64,000 bases of DNA from Methylobacterium sp. E-045 (GCF_022829685.1 NZ_JAKSYE010000086.1:62001-126000), one strand, 5' to 3'. Shown: positions 31,895 through 40,660, counted from the stretch's first letter. Translations and numbers: made by a program. Notes: generated by a model not told the origin, from the letters alone.

Positions 31895-31998
31895 TTTTAT
31901 GCAACGGAAGTAGATAATTTAAATTTATATCTAATATTAAAGCGGTAATTATAATAAAAATTATCTTTGTATTTGCAGTTTTTTATGCAACAGGAAGT
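31895..31998 (+). promoter_or_regulatory. AT-rich leader with a direct repeat and a -10 box before the HNH operon
   Basis: TTTTATGCAAC followed by (A)GGAAGT occurs twice, at 31895-31911 and 31981-31998; the second copy is the ribosome-binding site of the HNH gene. Between them is TATAAT at 31950-31955, with only a weak -35. Complementary GATAATTT (31913-31920) and AAATTATC flank it and could form an operator or hairpin. The local DNA is far richer in A/T than the chromosome. Confidence 0.5.
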
Positions 31999-32003
31999 CT
32001 GAG

Positions 32004-32696
32004 ATGGGATGTTCAAGAGGCAAGGCTCAGCCAGACTCTGCGACAAAGCTTCGATTGTTTACAGATTCTGCGGGATATTGCCAAAACCCTGGGTGCAATG
32101 GGCCGCTATTTGTGGAGGGGTACGAAGGACATCCGCACATCGCTGAAATGGCCCATATATTTGCTGCCACGGACGGAGGGCCGCGGACACAAGTAAAACT
32201 TAGCAAGGAGGAGAGGGGTACATACAAGAATCTTATCTTGCTTTGCTCGAACTGTCATACACTTATTGATAAGACACCTATCGAGCACCCTGCTTCCTTG
32301 ATGATGTCTTGGAAGAGAGATCATCTTGAGGCAATACGTAGAGCGTTTGGTTGTAAGACATTCGATACAAGGCAAGATCTGCGTATAGAAATCGGCCGTC
32401 TTCTAAACGAAAACAAAACGGTACATTCTATTTCTGGCCCAGATAATGATTATAGATTCAACCCTGAAGCAACAGAAGCGGAAGTATGGAAAGCCCGTGT
32501 CTTGTCAACAATAATACCTAATAGCAATAAAATAATTTTACTGGTAGAATCTAATCTTGATTTACTCACTTCGGCTGAGGTTGGTGTTGTAGAGCAGTTT
32601 CGATATCACGTTAAAGGACTCGTGCTTAAACATCTCGATGATCAGCCTCTGCCGAACATTCGTTTTCCAGAAGCGATGAATGAATTGGCGAAGTAG
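32004..32696 (+). CDS. HNH endonuclease domain protein, putative effector of a three-gene system
   Basis: This is a 230-residue protein. The N-terminal part is an HNH domain: a CxxxxC pair (C26, C31), AHI with H51, N76, and CSNCH at C81-H85, then HPASLMMSWKRDHLEA. This zinc-supported arrangement is typical of HNH effectors in bacterial conflict systems. The C-terminal half (about 125-230, EIGRLLNENKTVHSIS, STIIPNSNKIILLVESN) is a separate domain I cannot name, perhaps sensory. DNA is AT-rich and foreign-looking. AGGAAG precedes the ATG. It is followed five bases later by the next gene. Degradation of DNA on infection is a plausible role, not shown. Confidence 0.8.
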   Translation: MGCSRGKAQPDSATKLRLFTDSAGYCQNPGCNGPLFVEGYEGHPHIAEMAHIFAATDGGPRTQVKLSKEERGTYKNLILLCSNCHTLIDKTPIEHPASLMMSWKRDHLEAIRRAFGCKTFDTRQDLRIEIGRLLNENKTVHSISGPDNDYRFNPEATEAEVWKARVLSTIIPNSNKIILLVESNLDLLTSAEVGVVEQFRYHVKGLVLKHLDDQPLPNIRFPEAMNELAK

Positions 32697-32701
32697 CAAA
32701 A

Positions 32702-33337
32702 ATGTCAGATCACCTCCTAAATAAAATCCTGTCTGAAAGCCAAGACATTAAAGATTTTTCTTGGAGGTCAAAGGAGGTCGTTTCCATCAAAAGGAATGAA
32801 AAATCTGATTTTAACGCTGTTGTATTTAAGAAAAACCAAATCACATTTGAAGATGTTGAGCCATTTATTGTAAATAATAATATATCTATTGTAGTAAAAT
32901 TTCCAAAAGTAGGATCGTGGCGAGGCGATGCTATTGAAGCATGCGAAAGTCACAATATAGCATGGGGGCGATTTGGGGTTTTACTGCGGGCTCTATCTAT
33001 GGACGACCCGGAAAATAGCGACGATCCCGAAATTGCCTTTTCTCGACGTGCGCTTTCTCAACATACAAGAGTCCGCAAAGTAAGTTTCGAGTCAGACCAC
33101 TTGCTTAAAGTGCATCATGACACCGGGAAAATAATACGAGTTGCGCTTGTTTATGAGTACGATTTATCGGCAAATGACGTCCGAAATGCAGTAACCAGGC
33201 TTGGGAAATTTGATGCATTGCTCAAGACTAATCCAAATGGTTCTGTATTGAATGATGCCTATTCATCAGCAAGAAGTATTGGTGCAGAAGTTTATAAAAT
33301 TCGGGATTTAATGAGTTATTTGGCAAAATTAAGATGA
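32702..33337 (+). CDS. Unknown protein, middle gene of the HNH-nucleotidyltransferase operon
   Basis: This 211-residue soluble protein has no motif I recognise. Visible features: mixed alpha/beta composition, segments NISIVVKFPKVGSWRGDAI, WGRFGVLLRALSMDD and KIIRVALVYEYDLSANDV, and a basic helical C-terminus ending YLAKLR. It starts five bases after the HNH stop, and its stop overlaps the next ATG by four bases, so its product is probably made together with both partners. It may be an adaptor or sensor. AT-rich like its neighbours. Confidence 0.75.
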   Translation: MSDHLLNKILSESQDIKDFSWRSKEVVSIKRNEKSDFNAVVFKKNQITFEDVEPFIVNNNISIVVKFPKVGSWRGDAIEACESHNIAWGRFGVLLRALSMDDPENSDDPEIAFSRRALSQHTRVRKVSFESDHLLKVHHDTGKIIRVALVYEYDLSANDVRNAVTRLGKFDALLKTNPNGSVLNDAYSSARSIGAEVYKIRDLMSYLAKLR

Positions 33338-33678
33338 ATGTTAGATATGATATGCTTCTCGCTGCGGGTGTCTATACTATAATTGAAAATTGCCTGAAAA
33401 ATGGCGTGATTGCTGAGTGGTATGTTTTTGGATCAATTATGAGAGGGGACCACTTGCCTGCTGATATAGATTTGCTTTGCATTGTTCCGAACTACGAATC
33501 ATACGAAAATATTATCGCTATTTGTGACGAACAGATTTCTCAAAGTCCGATTCATCTGAGGGTCCTATCAATTGAAGATGAAAAATATTTGGAATTCATA
33601 ACAAAGACGGAAGCGATGCCGTTTAACTCACTATTGCTGCATCATGCGCGATCGTGTTCTAATGATCTGCTAACTTAG
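33334..33678 (+). CDS. Minimal nucleotidyltransferase (MNT-type, pol-beta fold)
   Basis: In this 114-residue protein, WYVFGSIMRGDHLPADIDLL contains the pol-beta nucleotidyltransferase motif: G33-S34, then D44 and D46 of the DxD metal site. The size fits MNT proteins, which in MNT-HEPN toxin-antitoxin pairs AMPylate the toxin. No HEPN partner is present; its neighbours are an HNH nuclease and an unknown protein. It may modify and restrain the nuclease, or make a signal; both are inference. The ATGA overlap with the previous gene indicates coupling. Confidence 0.75.
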   Translation: MNVRYDMLLAAGVYTIIENCLKNGVIAEWYVFGSIMRGDHLPADIDLLCIVPNYESYENIIAICDEQISQSPIHLRVLSIEDEKYLEFITKTEAMPFNSLLLHHARSCSNDLLT

Positions 33679-34113
33679 CTGCGATTTCCGACGCAATTTT
33701 ATAAAGCATTTTGGGTAAAATCTAGAAATTTAAAAATCTCCTTGAGAGCTCATATATTGACAAAATTCCTATTCCATGCCTATATCCCCATACCTGCCGC
33801 TCAACGAAGGGGGCCTGTCCGGTGACCGACCGGGTGGGCCGAAAGGGGCGGTGGGGCGGTGCCTGCGTCGGTGGTGTCGGTCACCATCGCCCCGGGCGGC
33901 GGCTCGATAGCCTGGGGGCTCGGATGGGGGCGCGGTAGGTCGGGAGTTAAATGCCCCGGCACTGACCCCGTTCTGGGCTGCCATGATGAGGTTTGCGGCC
34001 CCTCCAATACGAGAGGGCGTGCGGGGCAAAGTCCGTTCGAACAGCCGGGCTGGGATGCAACACGACCACCTCAGGCGCGACGCAACGCGAGGACCGTTGG
34101 AGACACCGCGACG

Positions 34114-34147
34114 AAAAAACAGGCCCCGGCGGGAACGCCGGAGCCTG
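34114..34147 (-). terminator. Orphan minus-strand intrinsic terminator
   Basis: Read on the minus strand, CAGGCTCCGGCG pairs with CGCCGGGGCCTG around a short loop, followed by TTTTTT. It lies about 340 bases beyond the stop of the DUF3597 gene, with no gene in between. A TATAAA-like box lies upstream near 34175. It may end a small RNA. Confidence 0.6.
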
Positions 34148-34280
34148 ACGGGACGCCGGGGGACCGGCAAATATTTATAGCGCTCAATGGGTTCCGCGGC
34201 GTCCCGCGTCCCCCTCTTGGGGCTTCTTTTGGGCCATGCCCCCGGCGCTGTCGCGCGCGGGGGTAAAGGTGTGTGGATCC

Positions 34281-34478
34281 CCTCGCCCCGCCCGCGGGGA
34301 GAGGGACGCGACGACCTCGTCGTCGGCGCGTCGAGGCGGCAGCCGAGGGTGAGGGGGCGATAACGGACGAGTCTCTTTCGAAATCGCCCCCTCACCCTCG
34401 CTTCGGCTCCGCCTCTCGCTCATCGCGGACACGACGAGGTGTCCGCGATCCTCTCCCCGCCCGCGGGGAGAGGGGGAC
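34281..34478. repeat. Large imperfect palindromic repeat
   Basis: Inner arms of 18 bases are exact: CGAGGGTGAGGGGGCGAT (34344-34361) and its complement (34383-34400), with a 21-base loop. Outer copies of the self-complementary CCCGCCCGCGGGG unit lie near 34286 and 34459. Such nested intergenic palindromes are common in this bacterial group and probably act as dispersed elements or transcript-end hairpins. Confidence 0.7.
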
Positions 34479-34490
34479 TCTCCCCTGCGA

Positions 34491-34892
34491 TCAATCCTTC
34501 AGGTCGGCCGGCACCTTGCCGCCGTTCTCCTCGAGCTTCTTGATCACCTGCTTGTGCAGCCAGACGTTCATCGTGGCCGAGTCTTCCTTGTCGCCGGTGT
34601 AGTGCAGCTCGTCGGCGAGCGACTTGCGGGCGCTGAGGCTCGAATCGATGTCGAGGAGCTTCATCAGGTCGACGATGGAGGTGCGCCAGTTGAGGGTCTG
34701 GGAGTTCTTGGCGGCGAGGCCGTTCAGCACCGCCTCCACGTCCACGGGCTCGCCGGGCTTCGGTGCGCCGGCGCCGGTCGTGTCGGTCGTGGCCGTGCCG
34801 GCCGGTGCGTCGGCGGGGGCGGCCTCCGCGCTGGTGCTTCCGCCACCGAACGGGTGCAGGATCTTGCTGACGATGCTGCCGAGAAAGCTCAT
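34491..34892 (-). CDS. DUF3597 domain protein
   Basis: The ATG at 34892 gives 133 residues. It starts MSFLGSIVSKILHPFG, followed by an Ala/Thr-rich linker and the DUF3597 block: VDVEAVLNGLAAKNSQTLNW, RTSIVDLMKLLDIDSSL, ARKSLADELHYTGD and MNVWLHKQVIKKLEENGGKV. This family is widespread in alphaproteobacteria and of unknown function; relatives are sometimes associated with LysM-containing cell-envelope proteins. The start choice gives the conserved N-terminus. It stands alone on the minus strand. Confidence 0.85.
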   Translation of the reverse strand: MSFLGSIVSKILHPFGGGSTSAEAAPADAPAGTATTDTTGAGAPKPGEPVDVEAVLNGLAAKNSQTLNWRTSIVDLMKLLDIDSSLSARKSLADELHYTGDKEDSATMNVWLHKQVIKKLEENGGKVPADLKD

Positions 34893-35154
34893 GGCGTTGT
34901 GTCCTTGTCGTTGGCCGGCCGCGACGAAATGCGTCCGGTCTCCTGCTCTCAACGGAATCGGGACGAGGCCGTTCCGGTCGGTCACCGGGGAATAAAGCCC
35001 GCGCGGCGACCCTCGGGCCTGGAACGCCCTCCCCGATCGAGGAGCCGGGGCCGTTCTTTCGCTCACGGGTGTTTGAAGAATGCGCCGCCTGTGGCATGGC
35101 CGGGCTCAAGGCTCCTCGGCGGGCCTCCCTTCGCTCCGGAATCCGGATCTCCCG

Positions 35155-36183
35155 ATGCGCTCTCCCCTCCCCGTCTTCGCGACGCTCCTGACCGCCTTCG
35201 CCGGGCTCCTCTGCATCGCCCCCGCCCAGGCGCAGACCGCGCCGATCCCCATGCGGATCGGCGTCATCCCGGTCATCGGCGCCGCGCCGATCTTCGTGGC
35301 CAACGGCGAGGGCTGGCTCAAGGAGGCGGGCCTCAGCCCCTCCTTCACCACCTTCGAATCCGGCCCGAACATGATCCAGGCGCTGGCCTCGGGCACCATC
35401 GACGTCTACGTCGCCGGGGTCGCGCCGCTGGCCGTGGCGCGGACCAAGAACATCGACGTCCGCGTGGTCGCCTCCACGGCGGTGGAGGAGATGGTGTTCG
35501 TGGCCGGGCCGAAGCTCGCCCCGTTCTTCGCCGGCGGCGCGAGCAAGGCTGAGGCCTTCGCGCAGTTCAAGGCCAAGGAGGGCCGCCCCGCCCGTCTCGC
35601 CACCCAGCCCCTCGGCTCGGTGCCCAACACCACCCTGCAGCATTGGCTGTGGCAGGTGGCCAAGGCCGACAAGGCCAATGCCGAGGTGGTGTCCATGGGC
35701 ATCGACGCCACGCAGCAGGCGATCCTCGCCGGCGCCGTGGACGGCGCCTCGATCCGCGAGCCGGCCCTCACCATCGTCCAGGGCCGCAACCCCGCGATCA
35801 CGCTGATCGCCAACGGGGCCGAGATGTTCCCCGACCAGCCGGGCACGGTGGTGGGCGTCTACGGCGCCTATGCCGACCGGAACCCCGGCGCCGTGGAATC
35901 CCTGGTGCGCTCCCTCATCCGCGCCGACACCCTGCTGAAATCCGACCCCACCAAGGCCGCGCCCCACGTGCTCGCCGCCCTCGGCAAGGGCATCGTCGAT
36001 CTCGCCACCATCCAGAAGGCCCTCACCTCCCCGGCGGCGAAGTTCACCGTCGATCCGCGCGCCATCGTGGTCGCCACCAAGGCGATGCAGGCCTATCAGG
36101 TCTCCATCGGCGCCCTGGAGAAGGACGTGCCCCTCGATGGGCTGTTCGACTCGCGCTACTACGAGAAGGCCATCGCGCGCTGA
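35155..36183 (+). CDS. ABC transporter substrate-binding protein (sulfonate/nitrate/taurine class)
   Basis: A signal peptide (FATLLTAFAGLLCIAPAQAQ) precedes a SsuA/NrtA-like domain: MRIGVIPVIGAAPIFVANGE, GWLKEAGLSPSFTTFESGPN, ALASGTIDVYVAGVAPLAVA. The 342-residue length is usual. It delivers a small organic or inorganic anion to the permease encoded four bases downstream. Substrate cannot be decided: alkanesulfonates, taurine, nitrate or pyrimidine precursors are all served by this class. Start at 35155 gives the signal peptide directly. Confidence 0.87.
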   Translation: MRSPLPVFATLLTAFAGLLCIAPAQAQTAPIPMRIGVIPVIGAAPIFVANGEGWLKEAGLSPSFTTFESGPNMIQALASGTIDVYVAGVAPLAVARTKNIDVRVVASTAVEEMVFVAGPKLAPFFAGGASKAEAFAQFKAKEGRPARLATQPLGSVPNTTLQHWLWQVAKADKANAEVVSMGIDATQQAILAGAVDGASIREPALTIVQGRNPAITLIANGAEMFPDQPGTVVGVYGAYADRNPGAVESLVRSLIRADTLLKSDPTKAAPHVLAALGKGIVDLATIQKALTSPAAKFTVDPRAIVVATKAMQAYQVSIGALEKDVPLDGLFDSRYYEKAIAR

Positions 36184-36187
36184 TCGG

Positions 36188-36940
36188 ATGACCGCCCTTC
36201 GCGCACCCGCCCTCGCGGCTCTCGGACTCGTCGCCTTCCTCCTGTTCTGGGAGGCGATGCCCCGGCTCGGGCTGATTAACCCGGCCTTCCTGCCGCCGCC
36301 GTCCACGATCCCCGCCGCCTTCCTCAATGAGATCCGCCTCGGGGTCTGGGGCGAGGCGGTGTGGTCGAGTCTCAGCCACTATCTCGTCGGCCTCGTGGTC
36401 GGCGCCGGGGCGGGTATTGCGCTGGGCATCGTCGTGGGAATGTTCCGCGGCTTCGAGGCGCTCACCGCCTGGATCGTGCGCCTGCTGCGCCCCATCCCCG
36501 GCCTCGCCTGGGTGCCCTTCGCCATCATCTGGTTCGGGGTCCAGCCCTCGGCCGCCGTGTTCATCATCGCCATCGGCGTGTTCTGGATCGTGTTCTTCGC
36601 GACGCAGGGGGCGGTGCGCGGGGTCGACCGCGACCTCATCGAGGTGGCTCAGGCCTTCGGCTTCCGCTCCGCCTGGTCGCGCCTCACCAAGATCCTGCTG
36701 CCGGCCGCCACGCCGGGCATCCTCGTCGGCCTGCGCACGGCGCTGGGCCAGGCCTGGATGGCGGTGGTGGCCGCCGAGATCTTCGGCGTGCCCGGCGTCG
36801 GTGCCCGCATGATGCAGGCCTCCAGCCTTCTCTCCACCGACATCGTGGTCGTCTACATGCTCACCATGGCCGGGCTCTACGGCCTGTTCGACACCGGCTT
36901 CGTCGCCCTCCAGGGCTGGCTCCTGCGGTGGCGCGCCTGA
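36188..36940 (+). CDS. ABC transporter permease (SsuC/NrtB class)
   Basis: This 250-residue permease has about six helices. The EAA motif region lies around VAQAFGFRSAWSRLTKILLPAATPGILVGLRTAL in two parts: EVAQAFG, then ILLPAATPGILVGLR, which contacts the ATPase. It starts four bases after the binding-protein stop and its TGA overlaps the ATPase ATG (TGATG). The helix near residues 60-85 (LVVGAGAGIALGIVVGMF) is typical of BPD_transp_1. It forms the inner-membrane channel of the importer. Confidence 0.88.
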   Translation: MTALRAPALAALGLVAFLLFWEAMPRLGLINPAFLPPPSTIPAAFLNEIRLGVWGEAVWSSLSHYLVGLVVGAGAGIALGIVVGMFRGFEALTAWIVRLLRPIPGLAWVPFAIIWFGVQPSAAVFIIAIGVFWIVFFATQGAVRGVDRDLIEVAQAFGFRSAWSRLTKILLPAATPGILVGLRTALGQAWMAVVAAEIFGVPGVGARMMQASSLLSTDIVVVYMLTMAGLYGLFDTGFVALQGWLLRWRA

Positions 36941-37695
36941 TGGACCCGATCATCGATATCCGCGGCCTGAGCCTCGCCTACGAGCGCGACGGCATCCGCA
37001 ACGTCATCCTGTCCGAGCTCGACCTCGCCATCCCGCGCGGCGAGTTCGTGGTCATCGTCGGTGAATCCGGCGTCGGCAAATCCACCGTCCTGCGGGTGCT
37101 GATCGGGCTGGCCGAACCCAGCGGCGGCACGGTGCGCCTCGCCACGCGCGAAGGCTGCCGGACGCCGATGGCCCTGGTGTTCCAGGACGCCCGCCTGCTT
37201 CCCTGGCGCCGGGTGATCGCCAACGTCGCCTTCGGTCTCGAGGGCGGCGGCCTGTCGAAGGCTCAGCGCTTGGCCAAGGCGCAGGAGATGCTCGCCCTCG
37301 TGGGCCTGGGCGACCTCGGCCAGCGCTGGCCGCACCAACTCTCCGGCGGCCAGCGCCAGCGCGTCGCCATCGCGCGCGCGCTCGCCGTCGATCCGGACGT
37401 GCTCCTCATGGACGAGCCGTTCTCGGCGCTGGACAGCTTCACCCGCGAGGGCCTGCAGGACGAGCTGCAGCGTATCCAGGCCGCGACGGGCAAGACCATC
37501 CTGTTCGTCACCCACGACATCGACGAGGCGGTGACCCTCGCCGACCGTGTGGTGGTGCTCGCGGGCAGTCCCGGACGGGTCGCCGCCGACATGACGATCG
37601 ACGTTCCCCGCCCGCGCCTGCGCAGGGATAAGGCCCTCACCGACGCCGCCCGGCTCCTGCGGGCCGAATTGTCGGGGCGGTCGGCGGAATTGTGA
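36940..37695 (+). CDS. ABC transporter ATP-binding protein (SsuB/NrtD class)
   Basis: This 251-residue ATPase has Walker A GESGVGKST (about residue 40), Q-loop MALVFQDARLLPW, signature LSGGQRQRVAIARAL, Walker B VLLMDEPFSALD and H-loop FVTHDIDEAV. All catalytic elements are intact. The start overlaps the permease stop. Together with the two upstream genes it forms a complete importer operon. The gap after it (37696-37822) shows no gene. Confidence 0.92.
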   Translation: MDPIIDIRGLSLAYERDGIRNVILSELDLAIPRGEFVVIVGESGVGKSTVLRVLIGLAEPSGGTVRLATREGCRTPMALVFQDARLLPWRRVIANVAFGLEGGGLSKAQRLAKAQEMLALVGLGDLGQRWPHQLSGGQRQRVAIARALAVDPDVLLMDEPFSALDSFTREGLQDELQRIQAATGKTILFVTHDIDEAVTLADRVVVLAGSPGRVAADMTIDVPRPRLRRDKALTDAARLLRAELSGRSAEL

Positions 37696-37822
37696 CCCTC
37701 CACGCAGGCGAGGTGTCGGCGAGGCGTTCTCTGGGGAACACGCCATTGCATCCCGCCGATAAAGACTGCATCGCTCCCCACCCGAGACCGCCCGGACGGT
37801 CGATCGGCAGAAAGACCCGACC

Positions 37823-38038
37823 ATGACGCCCGACGAGATTGCAGACCTCAACCGCGCCCGCGCCAGCCTCTCCCGGCAGCGCAGCGCCCTCGCCAAGCGG
37901 ATCGGTTCGAGCGAACTCGCCGCTGCCTCCGCGGCGGAGGATTTCATGCGCATCCTGCTCGCGATCGAGGCCGTCGACCGGGCGCTGACCAATGCCGGGC
38001 AGCCCTACATGCCTCCGATCTCCAACGCGGACGCCTGA
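37823..38038 (+). CDS. Small hypothetical protein, 71 residues
   Basis: This is a 71-residue, mostly helical protein: MTPDEIADLNRARASLSRQR, then an Ala-rich amphipathic helix (SSELAAASAAEDFMRILLAI) and a Pro-rich tail. No family recognised. It precedes the PhnA-domain gene by three bases, so the two are probably cotranscribed. Confidence 0.65.
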   Translation: MTPDEIADLNRARASLSRQRSALAKRIGSSELAAASAAEDFMRILLAIEAVDRALTNAGQPYMPPISNADA

Positions 38039-38041
38039 GCC

Positions 38042-38257
38042 ATGGCCGACACCAAGGACGCCAATGGCACGAAGCTGGCGGACGGAGATTCCGTGACCCT
38101 GGTCAAGGACCTCAAGGTGAAAGGAACCTCGACCACGTTGAAGCGGGGAACGCTGATCAAGAACATCCGCCTCACGGAAGATCCCGATGAGATCGAATGC
38201 AACGCCGATAAGGTGAAGGGTCTCGTCCTGAAGACCCAGTTCCTCAAAAAGGCCTGA
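38042..38257 (+). CDS. PhnA/YjdM C-terminal-domain protein
   Basis: This 71-residue protein consists only of the PhnA C-terminal domain: DANGTKLADGDSVTLVKDLK, VKGTSTTLKRGTLIKNIRL and VLKTQFLKKA. The domain is an SH3-like barrel. The full-length E. coli protein also has an N-terminal zinc ribbon, absent here, which is common in alphaproteobacteria. Despite the name, its connection with phosphonate use is doubtful. It is probably cotranscribed with the preceding small gene and convergent with the next. Confidence 0.85.
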   Translation: MADTKDANGTKLADGDSVTLVKDLKVKGTSTTLKRGTLIKNIRLTEDPDEIECNADKVKGLVLKTQFLKKA

Positions 38258-38259
38258 GA

Positions 38260-38517
38260 TCAGTCGCCGGAGACGGCACTCGGCGCCCGGATCGGCGAGC
38301 GGCTCAGGCTGCGGATGGCACGGGAGGGGCGGCCGGACTTTTCGGCGATGGCGCGGTCCTGCTCCTCGATGAGGAGCCGGGCGGGCTCGTCGCCGTCGAG
38401 GCCTCCGAGGATCTCCATGGGGACCCGCCGGTTCGAGGCGCGGGACTCGTCCTCGTAGAGGACATCGAACAGGACGGAGCCACGCTCCTGCGGTTTCGAC
38501 TTGGTGCGCTTGGCCAT
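38260..38517 (-). CDS. Small hypothetical protein, 85 residues
   Basis: This 85-residue soluble protein begins MAKRTKSKPQERGSVLFDVL, continues RVPMEILGGLDGDEPARLLI and ends in a Ser/Arg/Pro-rich tail. The middle looks folded; the ends look disordered. Composition supports coding. I do not recognise a family. It is convergent with the PhnA-domain gene, two bases apart. Confidence 0.65.
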   Translation of the reverse strand: MAKRTKSKPQERGSVLFDVLYEDESRASNRRVPMEILGGLDGDEPARLLIEEQDRAIAEKSGRPSRAIRSLSRSPIRAPSAVSGD

Positions 38518-38845
38518 GACGGATGCTCGGACGATAAAACCGGGAGGGTGCCCGGTCGACGGCTCTCAAGGCGGATGTCTGGCGATCGACCCCATGGTCC
38601 CGCCGACACCCCGCCTTCTTTGCCGTCGCCGATCGATCGGAAGGGTCGCGACCGGGCTCAGGCGCTACATGGTCCCGTCCCGACGTTAAGGCAACCCGTA
38701 TCCCCTCCGGCATGGTGCGGCGCAAGGCAGCCTGCCGCATGGACCGGCCTGCTGGGCCGATCTGTGGCATGATGCGTGCGGACCGCTCGCTGGGACCCGC
38801 CCCGTCGGACAGGGGCGCCGGGCGAGGCGAGGAGCCGATAGTACG
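38518..38845. other. Intergenic region between a minus-strand gene and adenine deaminase
   Basis: About 330 bases. I see no gene and no recognised riboswitch. Near 38800 are GC-rich segments (CCCGCCCCGT and GGGGCGCCGGG) that can pair into a hairpin about 40 bases before the adenine deaminase start. Confidence 0.4.
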
Positions 38846-40660
38846 ATGACCGATCCGACACCGCTGACACGCTTCTCCGTCGCCCCCTTGAGCCGCATGA
38901 CCCGCCAGCTCGCCGGTGTCGCAGGCGGACGGGCCGAGCCGGATCTGGTCATCACCGGCGCTCGCGTCCTGTCCACTTATTCCGAGCGGATGCGGCCTGA
39001 CAGCGAGGTGTGGATCACCGGCGGGCGTATCGCCGCCGTGCAGCCGGCGGGAACCTACAGGGGGGGCGCCTCACGCTATGACGCCACGGGCGGGATTCTG
39101 GCGCCGGGCCTCGTCGATCCGCACCTCCACATCGAGAGCAGCATGGTGACGGCCTGCGCCTATGCCGAGGCGGCGCTCCTGAACGGCACCACGACGATCG
39201 TGTGCGACAGCCACGAGATCGGCAACGTCCTCGACACGGACGGAATCGCCTGGATGCTGGAGGATGCCCGCGAGGCGCCGCTCAACATCTACCTCACGGT
39301 TCCGAGCACAGTCCCGGCCACTTCGCCGGAACTGGAGACCGCCGGCGGCGATCTCACCGCCGAAAAGATCGGCGCTCTGTTCGATGCCTGGCCGGAGGCG
39401 ATCGGCCTCGGTGAGAAAATGGATTTCGTCGCCGTGGCCGAGGGCGACGAGCGGGCTCATGCCATCATCGCGGCGGCACTGCAGCGTGGGCGGCCGGTCT
39501 CGGGCCACATTTACGGACGCGGCTTCGTCAATGCCTATGCGGCGAGCGGCGTCACCGACACCCACGAGGCCATCGACCACGATATCGCCGACGATCTCCT
39601 GGAGGCTGGCCTGTGGATCTACCTGCGTGGCGGCCCGCCGACCACGCCCTGGCACAGCCTGCCCAAGGCCATCGGCACGATCATCGAACTCGGGGCCGCC
39701 GCCAAGCGGGTCTGCGTCTGTACCGACGACCGCGACGCGCAGGACCTTCTCGCCTACGGGCTCGACTGGGTGGTGCGGGAGGCCATTCGCATGGGAATTC
39801 CACCTGAACAGGCATGGTCGATGGGCTCGCTCCATCCGGCCACGCGCTATGGCCTCGACGGCGAGATCGGCGGTTTCGGTGGGGGACGCCGAGCCGATCT
39901 CGTGCTCCTCGACGACGATTTCATTCCGCAAACCACTTGGTTCGGCGGACGCTGCGTGGTCGAGAACCGCAGGATCACGCCGCTCCTCGATGCGGCGCTC
40001 GCGCGCGCCTACCGATACCCCGCACCGGCCTATGCGACGATGCATCTGCCGCAGCCCCTGCCGGCCCTCGTCCCGGCGCTCCCTGAAGGTCGCTGTGTCG
40101 TCAACGCCATCCGCACCACGCTGCCCGGCATCGAATTGACCCACGAACGGTACGACCTGACGCCTGGCCCGGATTGGGCGACGACCTTGCGGGACAACGA
40201 CCTGTGCTTCGTCACCGTCATCGAGCGCCATGGCGGAGCCGGGAACGTTGCTCACGGCTTGCTGCGCGCCTTCGGGCTGAAACATGGCGCGGTCGCGAGC
40301 AGTGTCGGACACGATTCACACAACGTGATCGTTGCAGGGCTGAACGAGGAGGACATGCGCGTCGCCCTCGATGCAATATCGGCGATTCAAGGTGGCGTCT
40401 GCGTCGTCGAGGATGGGCGGGTCACCGCCATGGTTCCGCTGCCTGTGGCGGGGCTTCTCTCTGACAAGCGCGTCGGCCTCGTCGCCGAGGAGGTCAGCCT
40501 GCTGAAGAAAGCTTGGGAGCGGGCCGGATGCACGATCCCCTATATGGGTTTCAACCTGATCCCCCTGTCGGTCATTCCCGAAATTCGGATCACCGATAAA
40601 GGCCTCGTGCTGGTGCCCGCCATGAGGATCGTGCCGCTCTTCGAACCCGCAGAGGCATAA
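38846..40660 (+). CDS. ade: Adenine deaminase
   Basis: The 604-residue amidohydrolase contains the metal site [15 protein letters not shown] near residue 95, [38 protein letters not shown] and [16 protein letters not shown]. The C-terminal domain has FLKHGAVA-like ([18 protein letters not shown]) and [20 protein letters not shown], which is specific for Ade-type adenine deaminases rather than dihydroorotases. It converts adenine to hypoxanthine for purine salvage or nitrogen supply. Monocistronic as far as seen. Confidence 0.93.
   Translation: MTDPTPLTRFSVAPLSRMTRQLAGVAGGRAEPDLVITGARVLSTYSERMRPDSEVWITGGRIAAVQPAGTYRGGASRYDATGGILAPGLVDPHLHIESSMVTACAYAEAALLNGTTTIVCDSHEIGNVLDTDGIAWMLEDAREAPLNIYLTVPSTVPATSPELETAGGDLTAEKIGALFDAWPEAIGLGEKMDFVAVAEGDERAHAIIAAALQRGRPVSGHIYGRGFVNAYAASGVTDTHEAIDHDIADDLLEAGLWIYLRGGPPTTPWHSLPKAIGTIIELGAAAKRVCVCTDDRDAQDLLAYGLDWVVREAIRMGIPPEQAWSMGSLHPATRYGLDGEIGGFGGGRRADLVLLDDDFIPQTTWFGGRCVVENRRITPLLDAALARAYRYPAPAYATMHLPQPLPALVPALPEGRCVVNAIRTTLPGIELTHERYDLTPGPDWATTLRDNDLCFVTVIERHGGAGNVAHGLLRAFGLKHGAVASSVGHDSHNVIVAGLNEEDMRVALDAISAIQGGVCVVEDGRVTAMVPLPVAGLLSDKRVGLVAEEVSLLKKAWERAGCTIPYMGFNLIPLSVIPEIRITDKGLVLVPAMRIVPLFEPAEA

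Larger units (their letters stand above)
33679..34490. other. Gene-poor stretch between the AT-rich insert and the chromosome
   Basis: About 810 bases without a gene I can support. The first 100 bases are AT-rich and belong to the insert; composition switches abruptly to GC-rich near 33785. The rest holds an orphan minus-strand terminator (34114-34147) and a large palindromic repeat (34281-34478), annotated separately. Confidence 0.6.

Noticed and set aside
31860..32003. AT-rich leader as a replication origin
   Set aside because: There are no iterons or DnaA-box cluster; the AT richness is shared with the whole three-gene insert.
38780..38845. Riboswitch before adenine deaminase
   Set aside because: A GC-rich hairpin is present, but no conserved core of a known purine or guanidine riboswitch could be identified.
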